A stretch of DNA of 64,000 nt from Buddleja alternifolia. Its lineage: Eukaryota; Streptophyta; Magnoliopsida; Lamiales; Scrophulariaceae. The notes beneath the pieces were generated by a model. That model saw only the letters and a program-made list of their open reading frames with translations, had not been told where the DNA came from and searched no databases. A program made the position numbers and the translations under genes. The stretch is taken from NCBI GenBank assembly GCA_019426215.1, contig CM033400.1, forward strand, positions 26,086,568 through 26,150,567, in the 5' to 3' direction. The stretch's first letter is position 1; each line of letters opens with the position of its first letter. This document shows positions 45,875-56,416 of this stretch, piece by piece.

Positions 45875-48039
45875 GGAATAATTAAACTAACATCCCCTAA
45901 TTAATGGGCTAATTACAGCCCCTTCCCCTCAACCATGCGCAATTACAAACACCTCCTCTGCCATAAAAAAATCATCCAAAACCCTAACAGAAAAGATAAA
46001 ATGACATTTTTTTTCTTTTCCCCTAAACCATTCCACTAGAAAATATCATGTGTTTCGCACGTGGTGATTCGATGAGAAGTTAAGTTGAAGTAAATATGTC
46101 TAGTTTATTAGCAAACTAATAACTGGTTAAAAATTATTTATTTGGTAGTGCTTGTCTTATAGTTTTTATTTATTTATTTTATAATCATATATCATCACCA
46201 TGGGTCTTTAACTAAATCTATTTCAAGAAATTAAACTTTTGATAAATATTATTAGTATAATTTTTTAGCATATTTATGCATAGATCATTAGTCTAGATTC
46301 ATTTTATTTGTCCTATATTACATATGAATACTCATGTCTAAAAGTCTTCTCTTTTTTCTTTTTCTTTTTTTTTTGTAAATGAAATAAAGAATGCATCATA
46401 TTTCACTCAATTCACTTATTTGGATTTATCTTCAAGTACAATTTTGTATTTGTTGTTATTTTAATCACTTTATTTACATATGAACTTCTAAATCTACATG
46501 ATCAGAAAAATAAAAGAACTTCTACACATAAAATGATGATTCACTTGTGCAAGCATGTTGTAAATTAGCTTATCTATTTTCATATACTTCTATTTTGGGT
46601 TTCTCCAAACTGAATTTGAGCTAGAAGTTCGACTTCGAATGCACCATTGTGATTTAAATTGCTTAATTTATTCTAATTAATTTTTATAATTGATTATTTA
46701 TCATCCATTAAAATCAAAAGGTAAATAAAAAAAAGATAATAGTATACAAAAATAATTAAAAATTGATGGGTTTAAATATTCACATGGAGGGACATTATTG
46801 TCTATTTAAAGAAATTAAAAAGTAAGTGGAGTCCCTTTACAAGAATATGGAATACTGATATCAATAATTGTAAACATCATATTACATAAAAACGCTCGTG
46901 TTTGTGAGTTCTTTTGAATTAAGTACAAAATATATCATATTCTCACACTAAAAGTACTTATATGATTTTATTCTTAAATACGCTTGTTTTATATTTGTTA
47001 TCATGCTAATAACTTCAAGTACGTAAAACTTTCAGATATATGTTGATAATTCTATTGTACAAACATGTTATATTCCATAACAATGAAAAATTGCTAAATG
47101 TTTTTATATAAGAAAATGATTCATATATATCTCAGAATATGTCTGTGGCTCATAATTATTACTTTTTTTTTATGTCAGAAAAAGGTATAATTTTTTAAAT
47201 TATCTTTTTAATCTTCAAATCAACTCACTCAGAGTAATAATCCGACAATATAACAATTTACTGCTAATTACCAAATACTAAAAATGTTTATATAATTTAA
47301 GATTATCAAAACTAATAACCAACTTTTTGTTTAAGTTGGGATATGGGCAGTGGGTGGAGAAATCTTTTCTTCTTTGTTGGAGGTTGTGGGTAAAAGTCTA
47401 TTTTATTTTATTGGTTAGTGTTTTAGAGAAAATAAGAACCTATTTGTTTTTCTTATATTAAATAGTTTCCTACTACTAATATATTTCATTTTTTTATAAA
47501 AAATAAAGAGTTTCCAACTACTAAAACAATTTCAGATACTACTAAATGGTTTCCTACTCAATAGATTCTTTTACTTAATAAATTCAATTATCAATATCAA
47601 TATCAATGATTAATTAATTAATAATTAATAGTAAGGATTGGTATGAAAGTCTTTTCACAATAGAACAAACGATTGAGGTATTCACACATTTATATGGAAC
47701 TTAGATTAGATAGATAGATTAGATTAGAAATTATAGATTTGTTACAATTAGAATCCATTTTATAGTTGGTCTAATAAAATAGTCAACTCCCAGATGAGGT
47801 CAATGCAAGAATAAAATCGGATTTATGGATTTTTTTGACAATGATGTCAACTTTTTGCGTTTAAAAAGTGAACGGAGGGTGGAAATTGTAAGATGGAGGT
47901 TGACAGCAGGGGGTATTTGTAATTATGCATAGTTAAAGTAATGGGGCAGTAATTAGCTCATTTATTTGTAATTATGCATAGTTGAAGGGATGGGGCAGTA
48001 ATTAGCTCATTTATCAGAGGAGGTCACTGTAATTATCCC
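45875..48039. mobile_element. 2.17-kb non-autonomous MULE inside a Gypsy LTR
   Basis: The left end GGAATAATTAAACTAACATC and the right end reversed GGGATAATTACAGTGACCTC align for more than 60 bp, through GCTAATTACWGCCCC. The flanks TTATTCCAA (45866-45874) and TTATTCCCA (48040-48048) are a 9-bp duplication with one change. The right end contains a tandem copy of GCAGTAATTAGCTCATTTAT. No coding sequence. Confidence 0.82.
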
Positions 48040-48051
48040 TTATTCCCAACA

Positions 48052-48331
48052 TGAAATTGACTCCTCACTGGAATAGGAAAAAGAAAGCATTTTGATTGTG
48101 TGTACATTGCCAGAATCTGAAATAGCCAATTAGATTAGATTATACATAGTGAATTAGATCTTTATTTACCTTGTTACTATTCCTTAGGCTGATGACGCAA
48201 CCTGAAAGTGTCCTCTCCCCAGCATATTAGTATCAAAATAAAATATAAAAAAAGTAAAAAAAAACAAGGGTCAGTAAATAAGTAAATAAGATAGATTTAG
48301 AAAAAAAACATGCTGAGAGTAAATACCATAC
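48052..48331. other. No recognisable feature
   Basis: 280 bases of AT-rich sequence between the Gypsy LTR end and the next element. No frame, LTR end or repeat seen. Confidence 0.4.
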
Positions 48332-49299
48332 TGTTTCGAAAATAAAAACAAATTAGAATAAGGAGGGATTTCGAGTAGACGATCCCTGCCTCGCGATAAT
48401 CTCAACTTAGAATTATCCATCGACCCCTACCTAAATAAGCTACCGGTGGTCCTACGTCTTAAACGAAAAGTTGATTAAATGTATTCGAACTTCTCTTCAT
48501 CTTCTTCGAGTGGACCGCAATGATTGAAAACTCAAGTCAAGTGTACAAATCATCTCTCCGATACTTAAATCTGGATAAAAAGACAATTTCTACCTCCGTG
48601 AAAGTCTTCAATTTGAAGAATACAGGCAGCGTTCGATACGCTATTTGGTGATTTCAGCCTTTAATTAAATACTGATTATTGTGTTCGAATACAAAATATA
48701 AACATATCTCAACAGCCCAAAAAGATATACTGAAATTCAAGTAATTAATTAACATTTAAAAGCTTAAATATATATATCTCCATGGATTCTTCGATCGTGA
48801 AGATTACAAGCAAATGCAGATACAATGCCTTGGAGGCAAATTTCATCGAGTCTAATACTAAATTACATTACGGCTACTCCTAAATTACGCTAAGAGTTAC
48901 TCCTACATTACGCTATGAACTACTCCTAAGGCTAGGGCTAATTCTAAGAGAAATAAAATGTAGAAGTTTTTCTTCTGATGATCTTGTGATTTTCTTCTTT
49001 CTTTTCTTCCTGGCTCCTATATATCTTATCTTCGGGAACCGTCTTCAACTGTCCTCAACTGCTCTTTCAAATATTTTCAAATTAGCGCGCTTCTGCAGAT
49101 GATTGGCTATTTGGACTATATTTTATTTCTTCAGATTCGATTCTTGGACTTTTGTCAGTTCAACCCTTTCGCTATTTTCTGGATTTAATGGGCTTGTCTT
49201 ATCTTTTTGTGGACCTGATTTTCTTCTTTTCGAGTTCCTACAATTTGGGCTATTTGGGCTTTGTACTTCAGAAGCCCCAATTATTTTATGGTATAAACA
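48332..49299 (-). repeat. 3' LTR of the Tat-like element
   Basis: 968 bp; pairs with 56417-57383. The open frame across its right half (49103-49312) is also present in the other LTR and is not a gene. Confidence 0.9.
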
Positions 49300-49310
49300 A
49301 ATGCCCCCCT

Positions 49311-49343
49311 AATATACATGAATGTTTCGAGTTCATGTATATT
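49311..49343 (-). other. Hairpin beside the polypurine tract
   Basis: Stem AATATACATGAA with TTCATGTATATT, loop TGTTTCGAG. Similar hairpins follow the LTR at 51492-51525 and stand alone at 53902-53930. The loop repeats the LTR outer end (TGTTTCGA). Confidence 0.75.
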
Positions 49344-49410
49344 AAAAGACACGTCTTTCAATTCGAAATGAGCAATTATTTTTTAGTTCGAAATGAGCAA
49401 TGAATGACAT

Positions 49411-49795
49411 AAAAGAAGACAACAAACCTGCTCGAGCATCCCTAGCTCAAGTCCAAGCAATAAAACTCAAAAACTTTGACATGACCCACCACTTTATGCC
49501 ATTATAATAATTTTTATATGTATAATAAAAGAAGACAACAAACCTCTCGAGCATCCCTAGCTCAAGTCCAAGCAATAATGCTCAAAAAGAAAAAAGGTTT
49601 GACATGGGCCACCACTTTATGCCATTATAGTAATTTTTATATGTATAAAAAGAAAGCTTTTACATATACAAATATGCTCGAGCATTTCTCCTCCTCAAGC
49701 TTTTCGGCTCGAGCCAATAATGCTCAAAAGAAAAAGGTTTGACATGGTCCACCCATTTTATGCCATAATTATATTTATATGTATAATAAAAAGAA
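49411..49795. repeat. Tandem repeat of about 116-140 bp, three copies
   Basis: Copies begin near 49411, 49527 and 49648, sharing AGAAGACAACAAACC (first two), CTCAAGTCCAAGCAATAA-like text, TTTGACATGRSCCACC and TTTATGCCATTATA. Confidence 0.75.
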
Positions 49796-50142
49796 GACAT
49801 AGCCATACTTCCTTTCGAGCAGGTGATTATGCCTCTCGAGCAAGTCCTCATGCCCCTTGAAAAGCTTCCTACTCAAGACGCTGTGCTCAAGCAGAATCCT
49901 CTCGAGCACAGCTACTCGAGGACAAACTGCACGGGCAGGTCCTCGAGCAACCTCCAGATCGAGGATTTGTGCTCGAGCAAAAGCCTTTCGAGCGCAATTA
50001 CTTGAGCAGGCCCTTTTCGAAAGACAACCTGTTCCATTTCATTCCTCGAGCCCTCGAGCACATATCGTGGAATTCGAGTCTCGAAGCCTTCATCTTCGAG
50101 CATGCTTTATTTCGAGCGTGTAAATTCTGTAAAGTATTCGAG

Positions 50143-50762
50143 TGTTTCGAAAATAAAAATAAATTAGAATAAGGAGGGATTTCGAGTAGACGATTCCTGC
50201 CTCGCGATAATCTCAACTTAGAATTATCTATCGACCCCTACCTAAATAGGCTACCGGTGGTCCTACGTCTTAAACGAAAAGTTGATTAAATGTATTCGAA
50301 CTTCTCTTCATCTTCTTCGAGTGGACCGCAATGATTGAAAACTCAAGTCAAGTGTACAAATTATCTCTCCGAGACTTAAATCTGGATAAAAAGACAATTT
50401 ATACCTCCGTGAAAGTCTTCAATTTGAAGAATACAGGCAGCGTTCGATACGCTATTTGATGATTTCAGCCATTAATTAAATGCTGATTATTGTGTTCGAA
50501 TGCAAAATATAAACATATCTCAACAGCCCAAAAAGATAGACTGAAATTCAAGCAATTAATTAACATTTAAAAGCTTAAATATATATATCTCCATGGATTC
50601 TTCGATCGTGAAGATTACAAGCAAATGCAGATACAATGCCTTGGAGGCAAATTTCATCGAGTCTAATACTAAATTACATTACGGCTACTCCTAAATTACG
50701 CTAAGAGTTACTTCTACATTTTATTTCTCTTAGAATTAGCCCTAGCCTTAGGAGTAGTTCAT
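50143..50762 (-). repeat. Third LTR copy, partial, with an inverted segment
   Basis: 50143-50713 matches the first 580 bases of the two outer LTRs. From 50714 to 50762 the sequence is the reverse complement of 48915-48963 (CTACATTTTATTTCTC and onward), so about 49 bases are flipped at a CTACAT/ATGTAG palindrome. The rest of the LTR is missing. Confidence 0.8.
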
Positions 50763-50767
50763 AAATC

Positions 50768-51483
50768 TGTTTCGCGTAAAAACAGATTAGAATAAGGAGG
50801 GATTTCGAGTAGACGGTCCCTGCCTCGCGATAACCTTAACTTAGGATTATCTACCGACCCCTGCCCAAATGGGCTAATGGTGGTCCTATGCCTTTTTTAT
50901 TTACTTATTCTACGGTATATGCAGCAAATACGATCGTAATACGTAAGCAACCAAAATACATTAAATTGAGAAAAAGGAGCATACCTCCATGGATTCTTGA
51001 TTCGAAGTACAAGTTACGGATTCAGCCTCTCGCTACGTCTACTACTAGGCTACCAGATTACTCTATGCTAAAATTTACAAGTGTTTGAACAGAATCTAAA
51101 TTCTAATCTAAAAGGGAAACTACGAAAATACTGAACTACGCTACGTAAACTGCCTAAATGGAAAATCTGAAAAGATAAGTTTTTCTCTGAGATGTTGTCT
51201 GCCTTCTTCCTTCTTCTTCTCGCCTTTTATCTTTGCGGACGCCCCACGTTCCCCATTTTATCTAACCGTCCTTAACTCCCTTTTTCAAAATCTCAGAGTT
51301 TGGCGCGTCCATTTCTCTTTTGGATAAACTTCTTCGTTCAATGGGCCTCATTTCTTTGCCTCTTTATATTCGCTCAAATGGCCCATATCATTTTGTTTCC
51401 CTACTTGGGCCTATCCCCATTCAGTCTCTTTTTCATGGTACTTTTCGAATGGCCCATTTGTCATTTATTACTTATTATAAACA
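50768..51483 (-). repeat. LTR of a related Gypsy subfamily
   Basis: Starts TGTTTCGCG, ends TATAAACA and is 716 bp, sharing the first 120 bases and the last 10 with the outer LTRs but diverged between. It is followed by GTGCCCCCTGAT, a polypurine tract in reverse, so it is the 3' LTR of another minus-strand element with its body to the right. Confidence 0.75.
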
Positions 51484-51816
51484 GTGCCCCCTGATATATA
51501 TGAATGTTTCGATTTCATATATATCAAATAGATACGTCTCTCTCTGGGGACGTTTCAATTTCGCGGGTCTTTTTTTTTTTTTTTCAAATAACCCGTCTCC
51601 TCCCTAAATGTTGAGACTTTTCACTTTCCTGATGGTTATTGAAAAATACATCTTTCAAGGTTTTTTTTTTCCGGGGTTTTCAATCATTATGAGTTTACGT
51701 GCCCGGTGTTACATGTATCGATTCGCGCGAATCATCATAACTCCTTCAAATCACCGTTTTTTCGATATCCTACCCATCAACTGTTGTGGCTTTTCATGCC
51801 CGGTCATTCTAACCCT

Positions 51817-51825
51817 TATAAATAG
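51817..51825 (+). promoter_or_regulatory. TATA box candidate, plus strand
   Basis: TATAAATAG stands in GC-mixed sequence about 330 bases past the LTR at 50768-51483 and on the strand opposite to that LTR. It is followed by a CT-rich leader-like stretch and the plus-strand frame at 51831-52100. It could drive the PMD frame at 52625. Confidence 0.4.
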
Positions 51826-52624
51826 GTTGGTTGTCTAATTTTCTCTTTACTTTTACTCTTCTACTTTCGTTCTTACTCGTCATCTTCTTCGAGCATCATC
51901 AACGCTTGCCGCCCTTCTGGTGCACTTATTTGCTAGAAATCGGCTGTTCTCGAATAACCAAGGCCGAGCGCTTTCGAGTAACTGGTGCTGATATAGGATT
52001 GGTTTTTGATTTCTTGGAACCAGAAGAACCAGCCGCAGAGGTTTGTTTACTGACCGAAGAAGCTCGAGCAGTAATTTCCGATTCTCAAAGAGCTCGATAG
52101 AGGCTATCACCAGCTTGAATGGAAGAGTCATCTCTTTCAAACCGCCACCCCGAGGTAAGAGAGTGGGGAATCAAGTAAGCATCTTCCTGACAAGACAAAC
52201 GGCCAAGTAACAAATGGGAATCAAAAGTCAATAAGGCAAACAAAACAGGGGAATCGAAGATACCTCTATAGGTAATAACTTGGAGAGGTCAGCAACGTTT
52301 CCAGAACCTCCAAAGCTTCTGGTGGCCTCGGTGACCAATCGCCATATGATTTTCCTCTAGAAACCTCGTTGCAAGACTCTATTCCTAAAAGTAGCAAAAC
52401 AGGATTCTACTCGAATAACCCTGCTAAAAGTGGGTACCGGCAACGGTAGAACCTGGCACGACGACATTCCTCGAATAATGGTTTCTACTCGGTCTCTTTT
52501 CAATTTAGGGATCGTGTATTGCCTTTGGAACCAGGGACAGTTCATTGTGCCGAGAAAAGGTAGAGCGAAGCTCTGGTTGATACCAAACTGCCTCGAGCAT
52601 AACTAGGGATAGATATAAAAGATC

Positions 52625-53071
52625 ATGGGGCCAATCGAGTTAGCTCCCCTAGTTTTATCCCATTTTTATCGAATGATGTTTCATATTTTCCAAAGTCCTT
52701 CGAGCGTGAGAAGGGTATCTGGCCCTCTATGGTTATTGACTTGTTGGGCCTTCCTTTACTACCCCGAATTGCTCAATGTTAGAAACCTTCCTTCTTTCGA
52801 GACCGCCTTAGGTTCCTCGAGCAATCTCAAGCCTCTTTCGAATTGGGCTTGTTATGGTGAAGCCACTGTGAACCTTTTGATCCCTCTCGAAAAGGGGTCC
52901 TATCTCCCGACGTTGTGCACCCTGTACAACCCTTTGTACGTATCAACTTGGTGCCCATTTTTCAAAACCAGACATGATCAATCCGGCACCCATTGGTCTC
53001 ACACCGCCCTTCCAGATTGGATGGCTAGCATTGATTCCCTCGAAGAACAAGAGAATGATCAACCATATTAG
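52625..53071 (+). pseudogene. Plant mobile domain frame inside the Gypsy element
   Basis: 148 residues reading ELAPLVLSHFYRMMFHIFQS, then SGPLWLLTCWAFLYYPEL, text typical of the aminotransferase-like plant mobile domain carried by some Ty3/gypsy elements. An in-frame TAA lies just before the ATG and the stop comes at 53069-53071, so only the central part of the domain is present. It lies on the strand opposite to the surrounding LTRs, near a 3' LTR, which matches the antisense extra frames known from Tat-lineage elements. A frame at 51831-52100 may be an earlier exon. The domain call is from memory of the motif. Confidence 0.55.
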
Positions 53072-53129
53072 CGTGCCATTTATTTTCTCGAGACCTTCTG
53101 TATGCCGACAACACTCCTGGTGTTGAGGT

Positions 53130-53909
53130 TTAATTGACAAATCAATGGAAGTGTACATTGACGATATAGTAGTTAAAACCCAAACACATCGAGACCATAT
53201 CGAATCATTAGCCAAGAGTTTCCAACGAATGAGGCGCTTTATTTTAAAAATGAACCCCTTAAAATGTGCATTTGGGGTGAGAGCGGGCAACTTCTTAGGA
53301 TTTTTAATCCATAACCGCGGTATCGAGGTAGATCGAAATAAAGCTAGGGCAATAATAGATGCAGAGCCCCAGAGAAATAAAAAGGAGTTGCAAAGATTCC
53401 TTGGGCAGATTAATTTCCTAAGAAGATTCATAGCGAATCTGGCCGGAAAAATCAAAATATTTTCTCCTTTGTTGAAACTAAGGAACGAAGAAGGATTTAT
53501 CTGGGAAAGAGAACAGCAAGAAGATTTTGAAACATTAAAACGATATTTAGTAAAACCTCCAGTTTTGATACCTCCTCGAAAAGGAAAACAATTGAGGTTA
53601 TACATATCTGCTGCAGATCATTCGATAGGATGTCTACTAATACAAGAGAATGATAGGGGATTCGAACAATCAGTATTTTACCTAAGTAGATTACTGAATG
53701 ATACCGAAAAGAAATACACTTCTATCGAGAAATGGTGTCTCAGTTTATATTTTGCTTTAGTAAAACTAAGACATTATTTTGCTGCCTATACCATAGAGAT
53801 AGTATCACCCACCGATGTAATCAAATTCATGATGAATCAGCCACTAGTGAAAGGCCGATTGAGCAAATGGAGTCTCAACTTGCTCCAATTCGATTTAGTA
53901 TATACATGA
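53130..53909 (+). pseudogene. Gypsy RT-RNase H fragment, plus strand
   Basis: About 255 residues: MEVYIDDIVVKT with the catalytic YIDD, then LKMNPLKCAFGVRAGNFLGF, then ELQRFLGQINFLRRFIANL, then RNase H text LRLYISAADHSIGCLLIQEN, SVFYLSRLLNDTEKKYTSIE. It ends at LVYT where the hairpin sequence of the minus-strand element begins (53898). The N-terminal RT fingers are missing. It is intact over its length, so it is younger than the other RT remnants in the window. Its direction is opposite to the LTRs on both sides. Confidence 0.85.
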
Positions 53910-54429
53910 ACGTTTCGAGTTCATGTGTATTAAAAGACACGTCTGTTTTCTTCCTTAGTAGACTCACATTACTTCAAACTCACAACATTGTTTATACTGC
54001 TCTGGTCAAACATTTCATGAGTTGTGACGACATGGTTACCTTTTTCGAAGAGGTACTATCTAAAAGACTCCAAAATTCACCAATTTTGGCTCAAAATTTC
54101 TATGTCACGTGAGGTGATACGTGGCAAAAATTCGGGCCCTATCCGATAGATAGACAATTAATTAAAAATAAAATAAAAATGCTGAAAATTCGAAAAAAAC
54201 ACTAAATGGACCGAACGAAGGCCTAAACGATGGAATTTGAGGTCGATCGGTTACCGTAAAATGGTCCTACCCGTGAGATTGGATTCTTCTCGAAAAGAGC
54301 TTCAATTTGGTAAATTGTGGGGCCCATAACTCCAAACGGATCAAAAGTTACGGCTGTTTGAAATCCCACCATCAACTTTTCGTTTATTTTTCACTTTTCT
54401 TCCTTCAAACTTTTCCAGAAATGCATCGG

Positions 54430-55920
54430 TTTCTTGTTCGAATTCACTTCCCCTTCTCGAAACCTTCATCTTCGAGCATGCTTTACTTCGAGCATGTAAA
54501 TTTTTAATTTTGAGCATGATCACCTTTGAGCCTGTAGATTTCGAGCACATAGGTTTTTGAACATATGGTGTTTCGTTTATACTCATTTCGAGCACATAGT
54601 ATTTCGAGTATGCCTCATTTCGAACACATAGTATTTCGAATGTGCCTTATCTCGAGCATGCAAGTTTCGAGCATCTCTCTTCTTTAACTCGCCTTTCGAG
54701 CAACTAAAGATCGCAGTGAAATTTTTCTTTCATTTTCTCGAGTTACCCCTTCGATTAAGATTTGATTAATGGTAAGTCCCCGAATTCTTGCCCTTCACGA
54801 CCTGTTCCATTTAGTTCCTCGAGCACATATCTTGGATTGCAAGGTCTCGAAACCTTCATCTTCGAGCATGCTTTACTTTGAGCACATTGGTATTTTTGTA
54901 CAGTATATAATTTTCATTTTAAGTAAGATGAGATTCGAATTTTCCTCATTTTGAACATGGTGATTTTGAGCATGATGTATTTTCGGATTTTTTGTGTTTT
55001 TCGAACATGACATTTTCGATCATGACCATATTCGATGTCTTTCTTTCAAGTACCTCAAGTTTCGAGCAGGATGGCATTTCGAGTACTATAAATTTCTAAA
55101 TCATAGTTTTTTGAACGCGTAATTTTCGAATGTATGAATGTTTCGAGTGTGATGATTCTCGAGTGCATGTGTATTTCGAGCATGATGATCCTCTAGTGTG
55201 CCGATCTCTCGAGCGTCCTTTGTATTCGAGCGTATGTTTTTAAGTTCAACTCGCATCTCAAGTGTATGGTATCTCGAGCAACCGATTTCAACCATACCTT
55301 GTTCTCGAGAAATATAAGACGTGGACGTCATCAGAAAAGTCAAGTGCAAAGTAGGATCCAAAAAGATGTGGTACTGTCAATTTATTGCAAACATTAATTG
55401 TAATAACATATTACAACCCCCTGTACCCCAAAAAATTTGTTTCATCATTCTTTCGATTTTTTAACCAAATCCATAAAAAGTTGTATTCCTTCTGATTTTT
55501 TTAGCAGATCTTTCGAATGAAACTGCAACTCTCGAGGTATCTTTAACTGAGTGAAAATCTCTCGAGGTCGAAACGGTGAACACCGGCAAAACTGGGCCCC
55601 TTTTCGAACCTTCAATTTAGGGCATTCGAGTTGAAGAAATCATTGAAGAAACGGTTGAAATATCAAGGTGCTCGAAATAGCTGAATCTCAAAATATCAAA
55701 GTATTCAAAATCGCTGAATTGCTCGAAATTATTGAACTCGTAATATCAATGTGCTCGAAATATTGAACTCGAGATATCAAAGTGCTCGAAATTATTGAAC
55801 CCAAAATATCAACATGCTTGAAATTATTGTTCTCGAAATGTCATTGTGCTCGAAAATCACTTTACGAAATAGCAATATGCTCGAAACACATCCAAATACT
55901 TGAAATACAATACAAACAGA
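54430..55920. repeat. TCGA-rich degenerate tracts
   Basis: Dozens of TTCGAGCA, CTCGAA and TTTCGAG units at irregular spacing, also at 49640-50140. Segment 54798-54890 resembles 50026-50125 (CCTGTTCCATTT, CTTCATCTTCGAGCATGCTT). Frames here are made by the repeats. 53931-54430 and 55920-56390 hold no gene I recognise. Confidence 0.7.
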
Positions 55921-56416
55921 ATTAAAACATGATTAGAATAAAGTATTTAAAAACCCATGTTATCTGTGGGTTGTAAACCTCTACTCCTCCACTGATGAAC
56001 ACTTGTATTGGAGGTCTATTTTATCCTCTCGAGATCTTCTTCGTTTGACTCAATCTCGGTTGCCCCCCAGCATTTTGTTCACTCGTTAAATGTTGTTCCT
56101 CGAGGGGTATCTTGCACAATTGCCGTGAATATTCAGGCCGACTCTTGTGCTAATGCTCGGCACTGATCACTGAATTCTCTTCCCTGATCTTCTGGAGCAC
56201 CTGCCAGGGTTTATTTCATAACCCGCGTACATTTTATCTGCTCTAACCTTATGTTTCGAAATTAGTTGAGCGCCAAAATCATCACCCAAATCGTCTTTGA
56301 GCCAATCTTTTGGCATTATACAAGAATTTTGTTCAAAAATCTTTTAAAGTGTCAGTTATGTAACTTTTTGAAGTGTCAGTTATCAAAACCGACTCCCACT
56401 GTGGTCGCCATTTATT

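Larger units (their letters stand above)
42177..48051 (+). mobile_element. Deleted Gypsy element split by nested insertions
   Basis: Parts in order on the plus strand: gag N-terminus (42177-42401); a Copia fragment flanked by TTGGG (42397-42401 and 45014-45018); gag continued (45014-45400); a jump to RT text (about 45430-45490, FLVMPFSLTNAPTTFQ); a polypurine tract; a 327-bp 3' LTR (45551-45874 plus 48049-48051, TGTTG/CAACA ends) split by a MULE at 45875-48039. No 5' LTR was found. Without insertions only about 1.1 kb remains, so it is a deletion derivative. Confidence 0.7.

Noticed and set aside
49103..49403. Hydrophobic frames inside the LTRs (also at 57187-57553)
   Set aside because: The same frames occur in both LTR copies because the LTRs are repeats; no known protein.
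52943..53605. 220-residue minus-strand frame overlapping the RT fragment
   Set aside because: Antisense shadow of the plus-strand RT-RNase H, which has clear motifs.
53130..53909. Endogenous pararetrovirus (caulimovirid) as the source of the RT
   Set aside because: The RT-RNase H text and its place between Gypsy LTRs fit a Ty3/gypsy element; no movement-protein or coat-protein sequence was seen nearby.
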